From Kluyvera sp047971185 (GTDB lineage: Bacteria > Pseudomonadota > Gammaproteobacteria > Enterobacterales > Enterobacteriaceae): 64,000 nt of DNA. This document shows positions 44,586 through 54,265 of the stretch, piece after piece. The notes beneath the pieces were generated by a model. That model did no database searches and was not told the DNA's origin. It saw only the letters and a list, made by a program, of their open reading frames with translations. A program made the position numbers and the translations under genes. The stretch lies in contig NZ_JBKDZH010000065.1 of NCBI RefSeq assembly GCF_047971185.1, positions 1-64,000 of the forward strand, written 5' to 3'. The number at the start of each line of letters is the position of its first letter. Position 1 is the stretch's first letter.

Positions 44586-45344
44586 TTAAAGAGAGTGGCC
44601 ACCATCGATAACTATTCGTGAACCCACTAAGTAGTCAGACTGGCCTGAGCAGGACCAAATAATGGCTTCAGCGATCTCTTTAACATCGCCAATACGCCCA
44701 ATGGGGATCAAATCGCGCCATCTTTTGTCACGGTCTGCCGCCGATTCGCCGGGAAGTTGGGTCATTTCGGTGGCCAATGGGCCAGGGTTTATTGAGAAAA
44801 CCCGCACGCCGTGCGTGATAGCCTCTTTTGCCGAGACTCGGGTCAAAGCATCGACGGCAGCCTTTGAAGCGGTGTAGGCCGCCGTGCCCGGAATATTCAG
44901 CCCGATAGACATATTTGATGAAATATTAACGATAGTCCCGGCCCGGTTTTCTTTCATCGACTGAAGTTCGCGCTTCAGACTTTCAAACAAACCAATGACA
45001 TTAGTAGTGAATACGTGATTAAAGTCTTCACTGGGGGTTTCATCGACAAAACCAAAAGAAAATACTCCGGCGTTATTAACGGCAATATCAAGAGTGCCGA
45101 CTTTATTTTTTATTCCATCAAACAGGTTATCTATTGATTGATTATTATTTACGTCGAAAGGAATAACCCATGATTTGCCAAGAGTCTCGGAGATCGCTTG
45201 TGCCGTTTCTTCGAGTTTCTGTGTATTTCGACCTGCAAGAATAACGGTTCCGCCAAGTCGTGAAAATGCCAAGGCTATTTCTCTGCCAAGTCCACTGCCT
45301 GCGCCGGTTACAAGAATTTTCTTTTGCGAAAAAATACCACTCAT
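44586..45344 (-). CDS. Short-chain dehydrogenase/reductase
   Basis: A 252-residue classical SDR: TGAGSGLG nucleotide-binding motif (13-20), NNAG (90-93) and catalytic YTASK (157-161) preceded by a serine region ISSNMS. It probably uses NAD(P)H to reduce or oxidise a keto/hydroxy group. It is placed between the cupin and the acyl-CoA dehydrogenase-like gene, 12 bp after the latter. Substrate unknown. Confidence 0.92.
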   Translation of the reverse strand: MSGIFSQKKILVTGAGSGLGREIALAFSRLGGTVILAGRNTQKLEETAQAISETLGKSWVIPFDVNNNQSIDNLFDGIKNKVGTLDIAVNNAGVFSFGFVDETPSEDFNHVFTTNVIGLFESLKRELQSMKENRAGTIVNISSNMSIGLNIPGTAAYTASKAAVDALTRVSAKEAITHGVRVFSINPGPLATEMTQLPGESAADRDKRWRDLIPIGRIGDVKEIAEAIIWSCSGQSDYLVGSRIVIDGGHSL

Positions 45345-45356
45345 CGGTTCTCTTCC

Positions 45357-46529
45357 TTATATAAAGTAATCTTCGACTTTGCCACCAAGGAGAATATCGC
45401 CGCACACCTGCAGGACTTTTTCCTGCGCGACAGCGTGCTGGCAAATGGTGTTGATATCACGTAATGCGCGGTCAAAAGGTGTTTCATGGGTGTAGATAGA
45501 ACCCCCACCCTGTAGGTCATACAAGCTTGAAACGATGGTTCGTGCGGTTTGAAAGGCATTTCTTCGACTCAAAGCTGACTGCACGCGCCAATGAGTAATA
45601 TCGTCATGAGCAGCATCGGCTTCGAGCGCCTCCCATAATGTACTTACGCTGGTGAGCACGGCGTTTCTGGTGATAAATAACTGATTCTCTGCGTTAGCCA
45701 CCGCCGTCTGTACGCGCTTTGAGTTTCGCCATTTCACATCATTGATTCTGTCTGTGCGGTCGTCGGCGACGTCGTAGATATAGTCCAGACAGGCTCTCGC
45801 AAGCCCCAGCGGGATACCGGCCATTTTGCGTAAAATTGCATCCGGCGTTTTGTGCAGTGGCCCTTGACGTTTTGGCGCCGAGAAATTGAACGCGTGCTGT
45901 TCGGGAATGAACAATTCTTGCGTTGAGTAGTCCTGACTGCCGCTTCCCCGCAGGCCGGTGGTGAACCAGGTATCGGAAAAAAGGTAGTCGGCAGGACGCG
46001 CCAGCATGACTCGCCAAAGGGGCTTGCAGTTATCATCCAGTATAAGATTGCCGTTACGGTAGAGGAAGCAACCTGCCGAGATGACATCGCCATGAGGCGA
46101 TCCGCTGGCAAAACGCCATTTGCCAGTGACGATGTAGCCGCCATCAACTATCTCGGCTTTTCCCTGCGGGTGTATCCAACCCGCCACGGCCAGATTGGCG
46201 TGTGGAAAGATCTCTTTGGCGCTTTTTTCTTCCAAGAAACCTGAATAAATACCTGAGTCACAACCGATCATGGCGCACCAGGCGGTAGCAGTATCGCCCC
46301 GGGCGAGTTCTTCCAGCACAAGGATTTGCTCAATCGACGTCAGTCCGGCACCGCCCCATGATTGCGGGAAACACATTCCAAATATCCCAATGCCACGTAG
46401 CCTTTCAATAATATTGAGTGGTATCCTGCGATGCTCTTCTATTTCACGAGCGGAGTTACGCAATTTTCCGCGTAAATCTCTTAGATTAACCAATATATTG
46501 CTAAATGAATTTGCTTCATGAGTTATCAT
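45357..46529 (-). CDS. Acyl-CoA dehydrogenase-like flavoprotein, possibly a flavin-dependent monooxygenase
   Basis: A 390-residue protein of the acyl-CoA dehydrogenase superfamily. The N-terminal helical domain has CFPQSWGGAGLTSIEQILVL and the middle beta domain YIVTGKWRFASGSPHGDVI. The pattern W-R-F-A-S-G-S and the lack of a clear catalytic glutamate of true dehydrogenases suggest the group D monooxygenases (HsaA, HpaB-like), which hydroxylate aromatics with reduced flavin. No flavin reductase gene is nearby, so a partner would be needed. This is inference. Confidence 0.82.
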   Translation of the reverse strand: MITHEANSFSNILVNLRDLRGKLRNSAREIEEHRRIPLNIIERLRGIGIFGMCFPQSWGGAGLTSIEQILVLEELARGDTATAWCAMIGCDSGIYSGFLEEKSAKEIFPHANLAVAGWIHPQGKAEIVDGGYIVTGKWRFASGSPHGDVISAGCFLYRNGNLILDDNCKPLWRVMLARPADYLFSDTWFTTGLRGSGSQDYSTQELFIPEQHAFNFSAPKRQGPLHKTPDAILRKMAGIPLGLARACLDYIYDVADDRTDRINDVKWRNSKRVQTAVANAENQLFITRNAVLTSVSTLWEALEADAAHDDITHWRVQSALSRRNAFQTARTIVSSLYDLQGGGSIYTHETPFDRALRDINTICQHAVAQEKVLQVCGDILLGGKVEDYFI

Positions 46530-46589
46530 GGATATGCCTCAATAAATGAACCTATATAATTAAATCTTAAAAGTACATATGGGTTATTA

Positions 46590-48032
46590 TTAATAACTAT
46601 ATCGCCCTGATGCGAAAATTCCCTTTGGATCTAACGTTTTTTGCAAACTTCTGATGATTTCACCTTCACGAAGCGTTCTGGCATTACGACTATTAGTGAG
46701 AGGATGTTCGACGTCCAAACGATAAGGATAAAAACCTGAGGCACTAAATTTTTCATGAAGAAGTTTCAGAGCCTGATGAGCTTTTTTTATTTCCTCTTCC
46801 TCGCGCTCAAAACGAATGGATACGACGAGATCAATAATCTGATCACTCAGTGTATTAATTGTGGCGCCGCAGCGCACGCCAGTAGACTCGAAGATATCGT
46901 CAAAATGTAGATAAGCCTGTTTAATGGCCTGACCGCTAAAAGGAAGCAGAGGCAAGAAAAATATCCAGCCTTTGCCTTCGGTATCTATTTCAGTCGGTGT
47001 AGTACCGAGCGTCTTCTCCAGAAGGATATCATGATATTTAGTATCCCCTTGATAGGCAGCGGCTACTAAATTGGCGACGATATCATCCTGATAAGGATTC
47101 GTAGAGCTGTCGCTCCAGACCAAAGAGATGAATTTCTCACCAGCTTTTACAAACTCGGTTTCTAGCGCGATGGAAAGTGCCGAAACCACTGAGGCTGCTC
47201 CAGAAATGGGCAGGTGAACGAGAAATTCGCCCTTATTTGCACCATACGTCAGTGTTGAGGTTTCATCATAAATCTTAAGTACTCCGTGAATTAACCCTTG
47301 TGCTGACCAGTGCTGGAAAGTATTGATAGCGTACTCTAAGTTTTCGGGGGAAAAGGAAATATAGGCGACGCGAGATTTTTCTGGTCGATTAAGTAGTCGT
47401 ACAACGCCACCGGTTATAATTCCGAGATTCGATTGGGTGAAAAATTGTACCAGTGAAGGGCCAATCCCATGGGAGTATAGTGCACTTTGTTTTCCCTGTT
47501 CCGGCCACCAACCCACTCGGTGTAATGTTCCGTTGGCGAGAACAATCTCTAGGCCGAGAAGATCTTCTGTACGTTGGTGCCTCAACCCCACGCCCCGGTC
47601 AAGAGCATTACCTAAAAAACTCGTTTCTGCAGATGAGGCTGTGACATTAATAAAACGATTAGTGTTAAGTAATTTTCGCGATAATGTTCCCTGCGTCACA
47701 CCTGGCTCAATGACAGCGTAACCCTCTGCGATATTAATCTCGCGAATTTTATTTAGTCCGTTGAGCTTTAACTGCACAGTGTTATCTGATGGAGATTTTG
47801 TTGAACCTAACCCCCAATTGTATCCAGTTGAGTAGGGATAAAGCGCTGTTTCTCCATCATATTGATCTGCCAGCTTAACAATGCGAATTACTTGTTCGAT
47901 ACTGGAAACATCCACCCGACCAGAAACAGATGGGGAAGTATATTCGCCAACATCATTCGGTGTATTTGCATAGGCGACGACGTTTCTATGATCTAAATGC
48001 TCTTCAAGAAGTGAGATAAAACTTTCGCTCAT
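46590..48032 (-). CDS. FAD-linked oxidase of the vanillyl-alcohol oxidase type
   Basis: A 480-residue FAD-binding (PCMH) protein. The FAD-binding region includes PYSTGYNWGLGS (at about 72-83), GYAVIEPGVTQGTLSRKL and a C-terminal substrate-side domain ending DPKGIFASGRYSY, which fits p-cresol methylhydroxylase or vanillyl-alcohol oxidase relatives. Likely role: oxidation of a phenolic or alcohol intermediate. It follows the tandem GNAT gene with a 3-bp gap. Confidence 0.88.
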   Translation of the reverse strand: MSESFISLLEEHLDHRNVVAYANTPNDVGEYTSPSVSGRVDVSSIEQVIRIVKLADQYDGETALYPYSTGYNWGLGSTKSPSDNTVQLKLNGLNKIREINIAEGYAVIEPGVTQGTLSRKLLNTNRFINVTASSAETSFLGNALDRGVGLRHQRTEDLLGLEIVLANGTLHRVGWWPEQGKQSALYSHGIGPSLVQFFTQSNLGIITGGVVRLLNRPEKSRVAYISFSPENLEYAINTFQHWSAQGLIHGVLKIYDETSTLTYGANKGEFLVHLPISGAASVVSALSIALETEFVKAGEKFISLVWSDSSTNPYQDDIVANLVAAAYQGDTKYHDILLEKTLGTTPTEIDTEGKGWIFFLPLLPFSGQAIKQAYLHFDDIFESTGVRCGATINTLSDQIIDLVVSIRFEREEEEIKKAHQALKLLHEKFSASGFYPYRLDVEHPLTNSRNARTLREGEIIRSLQKTLDPKGIFASGRYSY

Positions 48033-48035
48033 TTT

Positions 48036-49145
48036 TCAATCCCCTATTTTGCGATAGCTAACGTTCGGGTTAAGAAAAAAATAGTGCATTTCATTACTGT
48101 ATGAACCATCGTGGTTTTTTAATCTCCCCGGACGCACACCCTCAAATTCAAACCCTCCCTTTTGCGCGACTCTTTCTGACGCGATATTGCCTTCTTTGAC
48201 ACCAAGTTCTAAACGGACATAGCCCGCTTCGTTAAAGGCCCATTTTTTCAGAAGATTCAGTGCCCTTACGGCATAGCCCAAACCACGATATTCCGGCAAT
48301 ATCCCGTAACCAACATCACCTACATGAGGTGGTACAACATTGCGGATAACAATTTTTCCTACAGCATTACCAGTTGAGCATTCTATAATAGTTAGTAATA
48401 TATTAGGGCCTACGGCTGAATTAAGCCCGCAACGCCTAATTTTTTGTTTTATTTCATCAAGTGATGCTGTTTCGAATAAACCCCACTTCGATGATTCAGG
48501 ATTTGATTGCTCTAACCATATACATAATGCGTCTTTTGGTTCAGCTAAACGTAGTGCAATTTTTTCATCGCGATAAATATTACTATCCACTGCAGGGAAT
48601 AATAGGCTTTTTCCCGTATTAGTTTGATCCTTCAATAATGAAAATACTGCAAATTCCTCTAGCTCTGAATTTGACTTAAATTTTTGTAAAATACCTGCAA
48701 AAGTGTACCCGCTCAATATGAGGCTATTAATGATTTTATGATGATCAATTAAAATGCGAGTCTCAACTCTCAGTGTCTTATATTTTTCAAATAAAAGAAT
48801 TGAAAGTTTACGAAATAGTCCGGTTTTTATTTTTTCTCCTAGCGGCGTATGGATGTTAATGTCCAGAATTATGCTGCTATTATCATTTTCTGATGGCCGC
48901 AGGAAAATGTCTCCTATATGCTCCGGCTTGCATTTTCGTATAACAAATATTTTATGTGTGAATGATTTTTTATTAGGCGTGTCATCTGATAGCCTTGCCT
49001 CGCAGCTTTGGTCGATAATTTTATCACTCTCGCTGTGGTAAATTATTGGGATCCCATGCTTGTATTTTTTTTCGGTAAATAAATGCGATTCCGGAATAGT
49101 TTGAATGTTACTTTCATAGCCTAATGAATTAGTTTCACTGTTCAT
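48036..49145 (-). CDS. GNAT acetyltransferase with a degenerate N-terminal half
   Basis: A 369-residue protein. The C-terminal half (about 185-360) is a full GNAT domain, with VGYGILPEYRGLGYAVRALN as acetyl-CoA site and EGNIASERVAQKGGFEFEGV at the end. The first half (residues about 60-170) reads like a second, worn GNAT copy (ILDINIHTPLGEKIKTGLFR ... LILSGYTFAG). It may acetylate a cluster product for self-protection or as a biosynthetic step. The AT content is high. Confidence 0.82.
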   Translation of the reverse strand: MNSETNSLGYESNIQTIPESHLFTEKKYKHGIPIIYHSESDKIIDQSCEARLSDDTPNKKSFTHKIFVIRKCKPEHIGDIFLRPSENDNSSIILDINIHTPLGEKIKTGLFRKLSILLFEKYKTLRVETRILIDHHKIINSLILSGYTFAGILQKFKSNSELEEFAVFSLLKDQTNTGKSLLFPAVDSNIYRDEKIALRLAEPKDALCIWLEQSNPESSKWGLFETASLDEIKQKIRRCGLNSAVGPNILLTIIECSTGNAVGKIVIRNVVPPHVGDVGYGILPEYRGLGYAVRALNLLKKWAFNEAGYVRLELGVKEGNIASERVAQKGGFEFEGVRPGRLKNHDGSYSNEMHYFFLNPNVSYRKIGD

Positions 49146-49166
49146 GGTCTATTCCTATTGGTAAAG

Positions 49167-50351
49167 TCAGATATTTGCCTGAGGATTGACAGCAGGCGTA
49201 TCGTAACGGTTGTTTCTCAAAACAGGGAGTAAGGTGACAATCGCCAATCCAGCTAGAAAAATGCCGATGAGAGTTGGTGCACGGTAGCCATAACCTTGGT
49301 CGATGGCATAGCCACCGGCCCATGAACCAATTACTACTCCAAGACAGATTACGGAGGTATGCATAGTGTTAATTAATGAAGTATTAGGTGCTGCTTTAAA
49401 CACGCGTGAGGACATGGCAGGAGTGAGGGTAATACCAGTAAGTCCTAAAATCATTACAGATACCAGCACTAATATTTTATTATCGTAGAAGGTATAAAGC
49501 CCACAAAGTGCAAGTACCAGCACGACACTACCGGTGAAAACAACTTTAATCGGAGATTTATCTGCTAGCCTACCCACCAGAAAGTTACCAACTACAGTGA
49601 ATGCACCGTAAGCAAAAAGAATAGCTGGGATATATGGAGTATCGAAGCCGACAGTGTTTTCAAAATAGGGAACGAAGTAACTGAATGTAGCGAATGTTGC
49701 AGCAATAATAAAGAAGCTTGTAATAAACGCGCCCCATATTGAACTGTTTACAATAGAGCTGAATTCAGCTTTAATGCTGCCCTTAACCTCCGCCTGAAAT
49801 TTAGGAACAATCAGTATAATACCTATTCCAGCTAAAGCTGTAAGGACAATAATTAATGCGAAGGAAACTCTCCAGCCATAATACTGATCAAGTATTGCTG
49901 ATAGTGGCAGTCCCGCCACCGTCGCTATCATCATCCCGCCCAATACGATGGAGGCTGCAACGCCGAAGCGTTCAGGTGGAACCATTTTTGCCGCTGTCAA
50001 CAGCGCAAAACCGAAGAAAGCTGCCGAAGATAATCCGGTCGCAAACCTCGCTACTGCTAATAGATCATAAGTTGCAGAAACGGTTGCGACGACTTGGGCG
50101 ACAAGAAATATACCGGTAATAGTCAATAATGCTGCTTTATTGCTGAGTTTAACTAAAAACGTCGCAAGGAAAGGGCCGCCGAAAACCATACCTAAGGAAT
50201 AAATGGTTATTAAGTATCCAACTTTAGGAATGGAAACTCCTAGATCAGATGACATGGATGTAATTAATCCAGCAACCATGTATTCAGATGTTGTCATGGC
50301 AAAAAGGGTAAAACCTAAAACGTATATTGCCGCTGGGAGTGTCTTGTTCAT
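49167..50351 (-). CDS. MFS transporter, Bcr/Cmx-like exporter
   Basis: A 394-residue major facilitator starting MNKTLPAAIYVLGFTLFAMT at ATG 50351; the longer frame to 50399 is less likely. About 12 helices are visible. The pattern TTSEYMVAGLITSMSSDLGV is that of the Bcr/CmlA/AraJ-like drug exporters. It is the first gene of the minus-strand cluster and likely exports the cluster product or a toxic substrate. The divergent promoter region 50352-50618 separates it from the quinone oxidoreductase gene. Confidence 0.9.
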   Translation of the reverse strand: MNKTLPAAIYVLGFTLFAMTTSEYMVAGLITSMSSDLGVSIPKVGYLITIYSLGMVFGGPFLATFLVKLSNKAALLTITGIFLVAQVVATVSATYDLLAVARFATGLSSAAFFGFALLTAAKMVPPERFGVAASIVLGGMMIATVAGLPLSAILDQYYGWRVSFALIIVLTALAGIGIILIVPKFQAEVKGSIKAEFSSIVNSSIWGAFITSFFIIAATFATFSYFVPYFENTVGFDTPYIPAILFAYGAFTVVGNFLVGRLADKSPIKVVFTGSVVLVLALCGLYTFYDNKILVLVSVMILGLTGITLTPAMSSRVFKAAPNTSLINTMHTSVICLGVVIGSWAGGYAIDQGYGYRAPTLIGIFLAGLAIVTLLPVLRNNRYDTPAVNPQANI

Positions 50352-50423
50352 AAAAATGCTCGATGTGATTAACAGTAATGAACTAATACCCCCTTCCATA
50401 AGATTTTGTAAACATAATATGAA

Positions 50424-50438
50424 TCATAATTGTTATGA
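50424..50438. promoter_or_regulatory. Putative operator in the divergent promoter region
   Basis: TCATAA and TTATGA flank three bases, a perfect 6-bp dyad in the region between the divergent MFS and oxidoreductase genes. It may bind the LysR protein encoded at 51716 or another regulator. Confidence 0.35.
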
Positions 50439-50618
50439 CTTTTTTCATCAATATAACCTGATGGTTTGCATAGTTGTCGTGTTATTTTCGGATGTTGCGA
50501 TGTTTTATTTTGGTTGTCAAATCGTTCTTAGCTTATCATAAAAAGAGATAATAATATTTTTTTAGATGTTATTTAATGGGTTTCTGTGAATGCTTAAATA
50601 TCTCAAAGGAGAATGACA

Positions 50619-51536
50619 ATGAGTGAAAACGTGCAAGCAATTGTGAAATCGGATAGCGGTGGTTTTGAATTCACCAGCTTACAGAGGCCGGTAAGAAGGA
50701 CGGAAAGTGATATTTTAATCAAAGTTACCAATATATCACTCAATCGGGGTGAGTTAGACTTTCCGTGGGAATCGGATAAGCCTGCCGGTTGGGATGCATT
50801 TGGTATTGTGACCGAGACGAGCGCCGACGGTCAAGGACCGAAAATTGGGCAGCGGGTATTAACATTGAGTTTTTCAGGTGCCTGGAGCCAATATCGCGTT
50901 GTCGACCGTGCCAATGTCGCTATCGTGCCAGAGAGTGTACCTGCAGCGGTTGCAGCTGCGTTGCCGGTGGCAGGATTAACGGCGCTACGTTCTCTGCGGG
51001 CCCTTCAATTGCAGCCGGGTCAGTCTCTGGCCGTTACCGGCGCAACGGGCGGTGTCGGGCATTTATTGATTCAGCTAGCAAAGCACGCAGGCATAAAAGT
51101 CACTGCGGTGGCCAACAGCCAGCGTGGATTGGACTGGCTGCAAAACAGCGACGTTAAACCCGACGCGATAGTATCAGCAAAAGAATATCCCTTTGAAGAA
51201 GCTTTCGATGCTCTGGTCGATACCGTCGGTGGTGATTTACTGGGCCATTTATTAGAAAATGTTGTTCCCGATGGCAAGGTTCTCATTCTTGGCGTTGCCT
51301 CGGGGCAGGTGGCGAGCATAGACACCACAATTTTGGTATCACGAGGAATCGATCTGATTTCTTATAAGGATTATTCCCCGGCCGGAGAAGATTTAAGCAC
51401 CTTGCTCAATCTCATTTCCGAGAAGATCATCAAAGTTTACGCGGATAATATTGGTAATTGGGATAAAGTCATTAAACAGGATTTCCTGCAGCTTCTCGCT
51501 CCAGGTAAAGTCACGCTCAACGTACCTCAGGACTAA
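50619..51536 (+). CDS. Quinone oxidoreductase-like medium-chain dehydrogenase
   Basis: A 305-residue MDR-superfamily protein from ATG 50619, with GGAG 7 bp upstream; ATG 50613 is too close to the site. The NADPH-binding motif ATGGVGHLLIQLAKHAGIKV is clear. No zinc ligands of alcohol dehydrogenases are seen, so it is of the zeta-crystallin/QOR type. It is divergent from the six-gene cluster and followed by a LysR gene, so it probably belongs to the same pathway. Confidence 0.88.
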   Translation: MSENVQAIVKSDSGGFEFTSLQRPVRRTESDILIKVTNISLNRGELDFPWESDKPAGWDAFGIVTETSADGQGPKIGQRVLTLSFSGAWSQYRVVDRANVAIVPESVPAAVAAALPVAGLTALRSLRALQLQPGQSLAVTGATGGVGHLLIQLAKHAGIKVTAVANSQRGLDWLQNSDVKPDAIVSAKEYPFEEAFDALVDTVGGDLLGHLLENVVPDGKVLILGVASGQVASIDTTILVSRGIDLISYKDYSPAGEDLSTLLNLISEKIIKVYADNIGNWDKVIKQDFLQLLAPGKVTLNVPQD

Positions 51537-51715
51537 GCTCAACTCGTACATAGTCCTCTATGATGTCGCCACGCAAGCATATTGCAATAATTGTGGCGAC
51601 ATAGCGTTATCTTTTAACTAATCACACATTGATATTTAACTTCTGTCAGTTTTTTTTGTATCTTTATACCTCCACGAGGCATAGATGTTCGTGTAAGAGA
51701 TGCAAGAGAAAACTT

Positions 51716-52597
51716 ATGGATTTAAACGCGCTTAAAATCTTTATCAAGGTAGGGGAAACGCAGAGTTTTACCAAAGCTGCGCAGGCATTGGGCCTCACCC
51801 AATCAGGGGTCTCACGTGCAATAACCAGACTTGAGCTCGACCTTCGTGTTACCTTGCTTAACCGCAATACCCACTCTGTAAGTCTGACTACCGATGGCTT
51901 TTTTTTATATGAATCCTCAAGAAGCCTGATGCATGAAATGGATGAGGTTGGGCATTCGATTACCGGCAGAACTGTATTCCCTGAAGGTGAACTAAAAATA
52001 ACGACACCTTCTGCTTATGGTCGATTGGTAATTATTCCTACGCTCAAAGAGATCCTGGACAGATATCCGGCATTAACAATTGATGCGGTTATGACTGACC
52101 GATTGGTTGATTTGGTGGAAGAAGGCTTTGACGCGGCGATTAGAATTGGAAGCGTACAGGACTCACGGCTTATCGCCAGAACTATTAAGCATTTACGTTT
52201 TGTCACCGTTGCGTCACCGGAATATTTAAACAGCCACGGAATTCCTAAAGAGCCAGCGGAACTGGTACAGCATAACTGTCTGGCTGTTAAAGCACAGAAA
52301 ACTGGGCGTAGCACAAAGTGGTTTTATTCTATAGCGGGAGAACAGCAGGCTTTTGATATTAAGGGTAATCTGGTCGTCGATACTGCGGATGTACTGTTAG
52401 AGGCGGCACTCAGCGGAATGGGAGTTGTTCAAATAATGGACTTTGCGGTCGGTAAATATCTGGAAAACGGTAAATTGGTCGAGCTACTACAAGAATACTC
52501 CGAGGCTTCGATTCCGCTTTCATTAATTTATGCAAAATCGCGCCATCGTTCGCCTAAAATCAGTACATTGCTGGCGGCGTTAGGAATAAATACTTGA
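51716..52597 (+). CDS. LysR-family regulator of the 44-52 kb cluster
   Basis: A 293-residue LysR regulator from ATG 51716 (MDLNALKIFIKVGETQSFTK). The recognition helix is AAQALGLTQSGVSRAITRLE. The effector domain has MTDRLVDLVEEGFDAAIRIG, as in the CrgA-like group. The longer frame to 51629 is not needed and lacks a ribosome site. It follows the oxidoreductase gene and most likely controls the divergent cluster. The inducer is unknown. Confidence 0.9.
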   Translation: MDLNALKIFIKVGETQSFTKAAQALGLTQSGVSRAITRLELDLRVTLLNRNTHSVSLTTDGFFLYESSRSLMHEMDEVGHSITGRTVFPEGELKITTPSAYGRLVIIPTLKEILDRYPALTIDAVMTDRLVDLVEEGFDAAIRIGSVQDSRLIARTIKHLRFVTVASPEYLNSHGIPKEPAELVQHNCLAVKAQKTGRSTKWFYSIAGEQQAFDIKGNLVVDTADVLLEAALSGMGVVQIMDFAVGKYLENGKLVELLQEYSEASIPLSLIYAKSRHRSPKISTLLAALGINT

Positions 52598-53009
52598 CCC
52601 TCAACACAGATGCAATTGCGCTTGATTTGCAAGGGTCAAATTCAAAAATTCTGCTCCATTATGTAACTAAACACTAAGCTCTTTATAAGGTTGATAGTAA
52701 TTTAAATCTATATACGAAGTGTTTGTTCTCAAACTGAGCCCATTAAATTATGAATCGATATATGAGTTTGGAGTACCAGTATTTTACTGGCCAGTGTTTC
52801 CGGATGTTTCAGATAGCGTATGACTGTCCGCTAATATCAACTTGCCTGAGAGGAAATATAAATAATATAAACAACCTTGGTGGCGCATTTTCTCTAATAT
52901 GTAAAAAACCTCCCATATTCATCATGCTGATATCCTTTCTGGTGTGAGAGCTTTAAAAAAATATGTTGGGTGTGGCGGAAATTACATTTGTGAATTATCG
53001 GCTTATGTC
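52598..53009. other. Intergenic region after the LysR gene
   Basis: About 410 bp, AT-rich. A weak inverted repeat (TTGACCCT at 52594-52601 and complement at 52632-52639) follows the LysR stop. No supported gene is seen. Confidence 0.45.
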
Positions 53010-54205
53010 TTAGTGCTGAAACGTACGACCCGCAAGTGACGCAATAAGTGTTGTCACCAGCACACTCAGGCTTAAAATGAGAGGTGAATAGGTTCCCAGA
53101 GTCATCAATTGTCCTGCAACTGCGGTACCAAATGAGCCTGCTGTGATCTTCATGGCCCCAACCCAGACATAAACCTGACCTCGACAGAAAGGCGGGGAAT
53201 ATTCACTACGCGCGGCAAGTGTGGCGGCAAAAAAAGTGGAATTGAGCATCCCCGTGATTAAGAAGTATATAAATAGCGGTAAAAAGCTGCTTACCATAAA
53301 GATGGAGAGCAAGCCTGCGACAATCATCCATCCAGTATTCAACATCAGCCTGTCAGGCTCACCTCTGAGAGGTATAAGCATCAGGCATAATGAGCCAGCC
53401 AGATTTCCCGCACCATAGGCAACGGTTAGAAAAGCGGCTGTAGTGACTGATATGCCAAGTACATCGGCCATGTTGACAGCAATAACAGGCAGGACTGCAA
53501 CAGCAAAAGCAACGGCCATTGTGAGATACAGTGTCTGGCGCAGGCACATATCTCTAATCATCAAGCCCATGGTCGCAATAGCGCCCGAAACATGTTTACG
53601 CTCACCATCGTGGGTTTCTGACGAAACCGGTAGCCTCATGATAAAGAAAGCCGACATTACGGTACCCATTGCCAAGAGGTAAAAGGCAACTGAAGGTGAA
53701 AACCATGCTGAAATGGCAGCAACCGCAGAGGGACCTAGGGTGCCACCGAATCCATAAGTTGCAACATCAAGACCCTGGGCCCTGCGCTGGCTTCTCCGAT
53801 CAGGCCCTGCAATGGCTGGCAAAAAAGTGCTGATCCCACCGGTCAGAAGTGGACCACAGAGACCTGCGGCTATCAGAAGTAATGCCGTCAGGAATATGGG
53901 GACATGACCGAAGGTCGCCGTCAGGAGTCCGGTGAGTCCTGCATAACTCAAACAGTCAGCAACAATCACCTTACGCCCATCTCTGGCCGTGTCGATACTG
54001 CGGGCAACAAATGGGCCCAGCATATGTGGCAGAGTAATACAGGCTGCCAGCCATCCTGTACTGCAGAATACTGTTCAGACGACTGACACAGTAAAATCAC
54101 CGCCAGCACACCACCACCATCTGCAATTCGCGCCAGCATTGCGGCAAAGGCATAGCGGACAAGCCCGGTGTGTCTATAAAGATGGGGATATCGAAGGGTT
54201 GTCAT
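53010..54205 (-). pseudogene. MFS transporter gene with a frameshift near codon 55
   Basis: From ATG 54205 the frame gives MTTLRYPHLYRHTGLVRYAF ... QSSEQYSAVQDGW, the N-terminus of a major facilitator, then loses sense. One base is missing near 54040; the next frame carries on with ACITLPHMLGPFVARSIDTA and the rest of the transporter to the stop at 53010 (about 337 residues, ending SLAGRTFQH). Together they make about 400 residues, the normal MFS length. It is the last gene of the DapA-like operon. The break may be a mutation or a sequencing error. An internal start could still give a truncated protein. Confidence 0.75.
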
Positions 54206-54265
54206 GGATTTGCCTACCTGGCCTGATTTAAGCAGGATCGGCAGACAGCCGATCCTGTTGAAGAG

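Noticed and set aside
52750..52947. 65-codon frame on the plus strand
   Set aside because: No ribosome site, no motif and erratic composition in an AT-rich gap.
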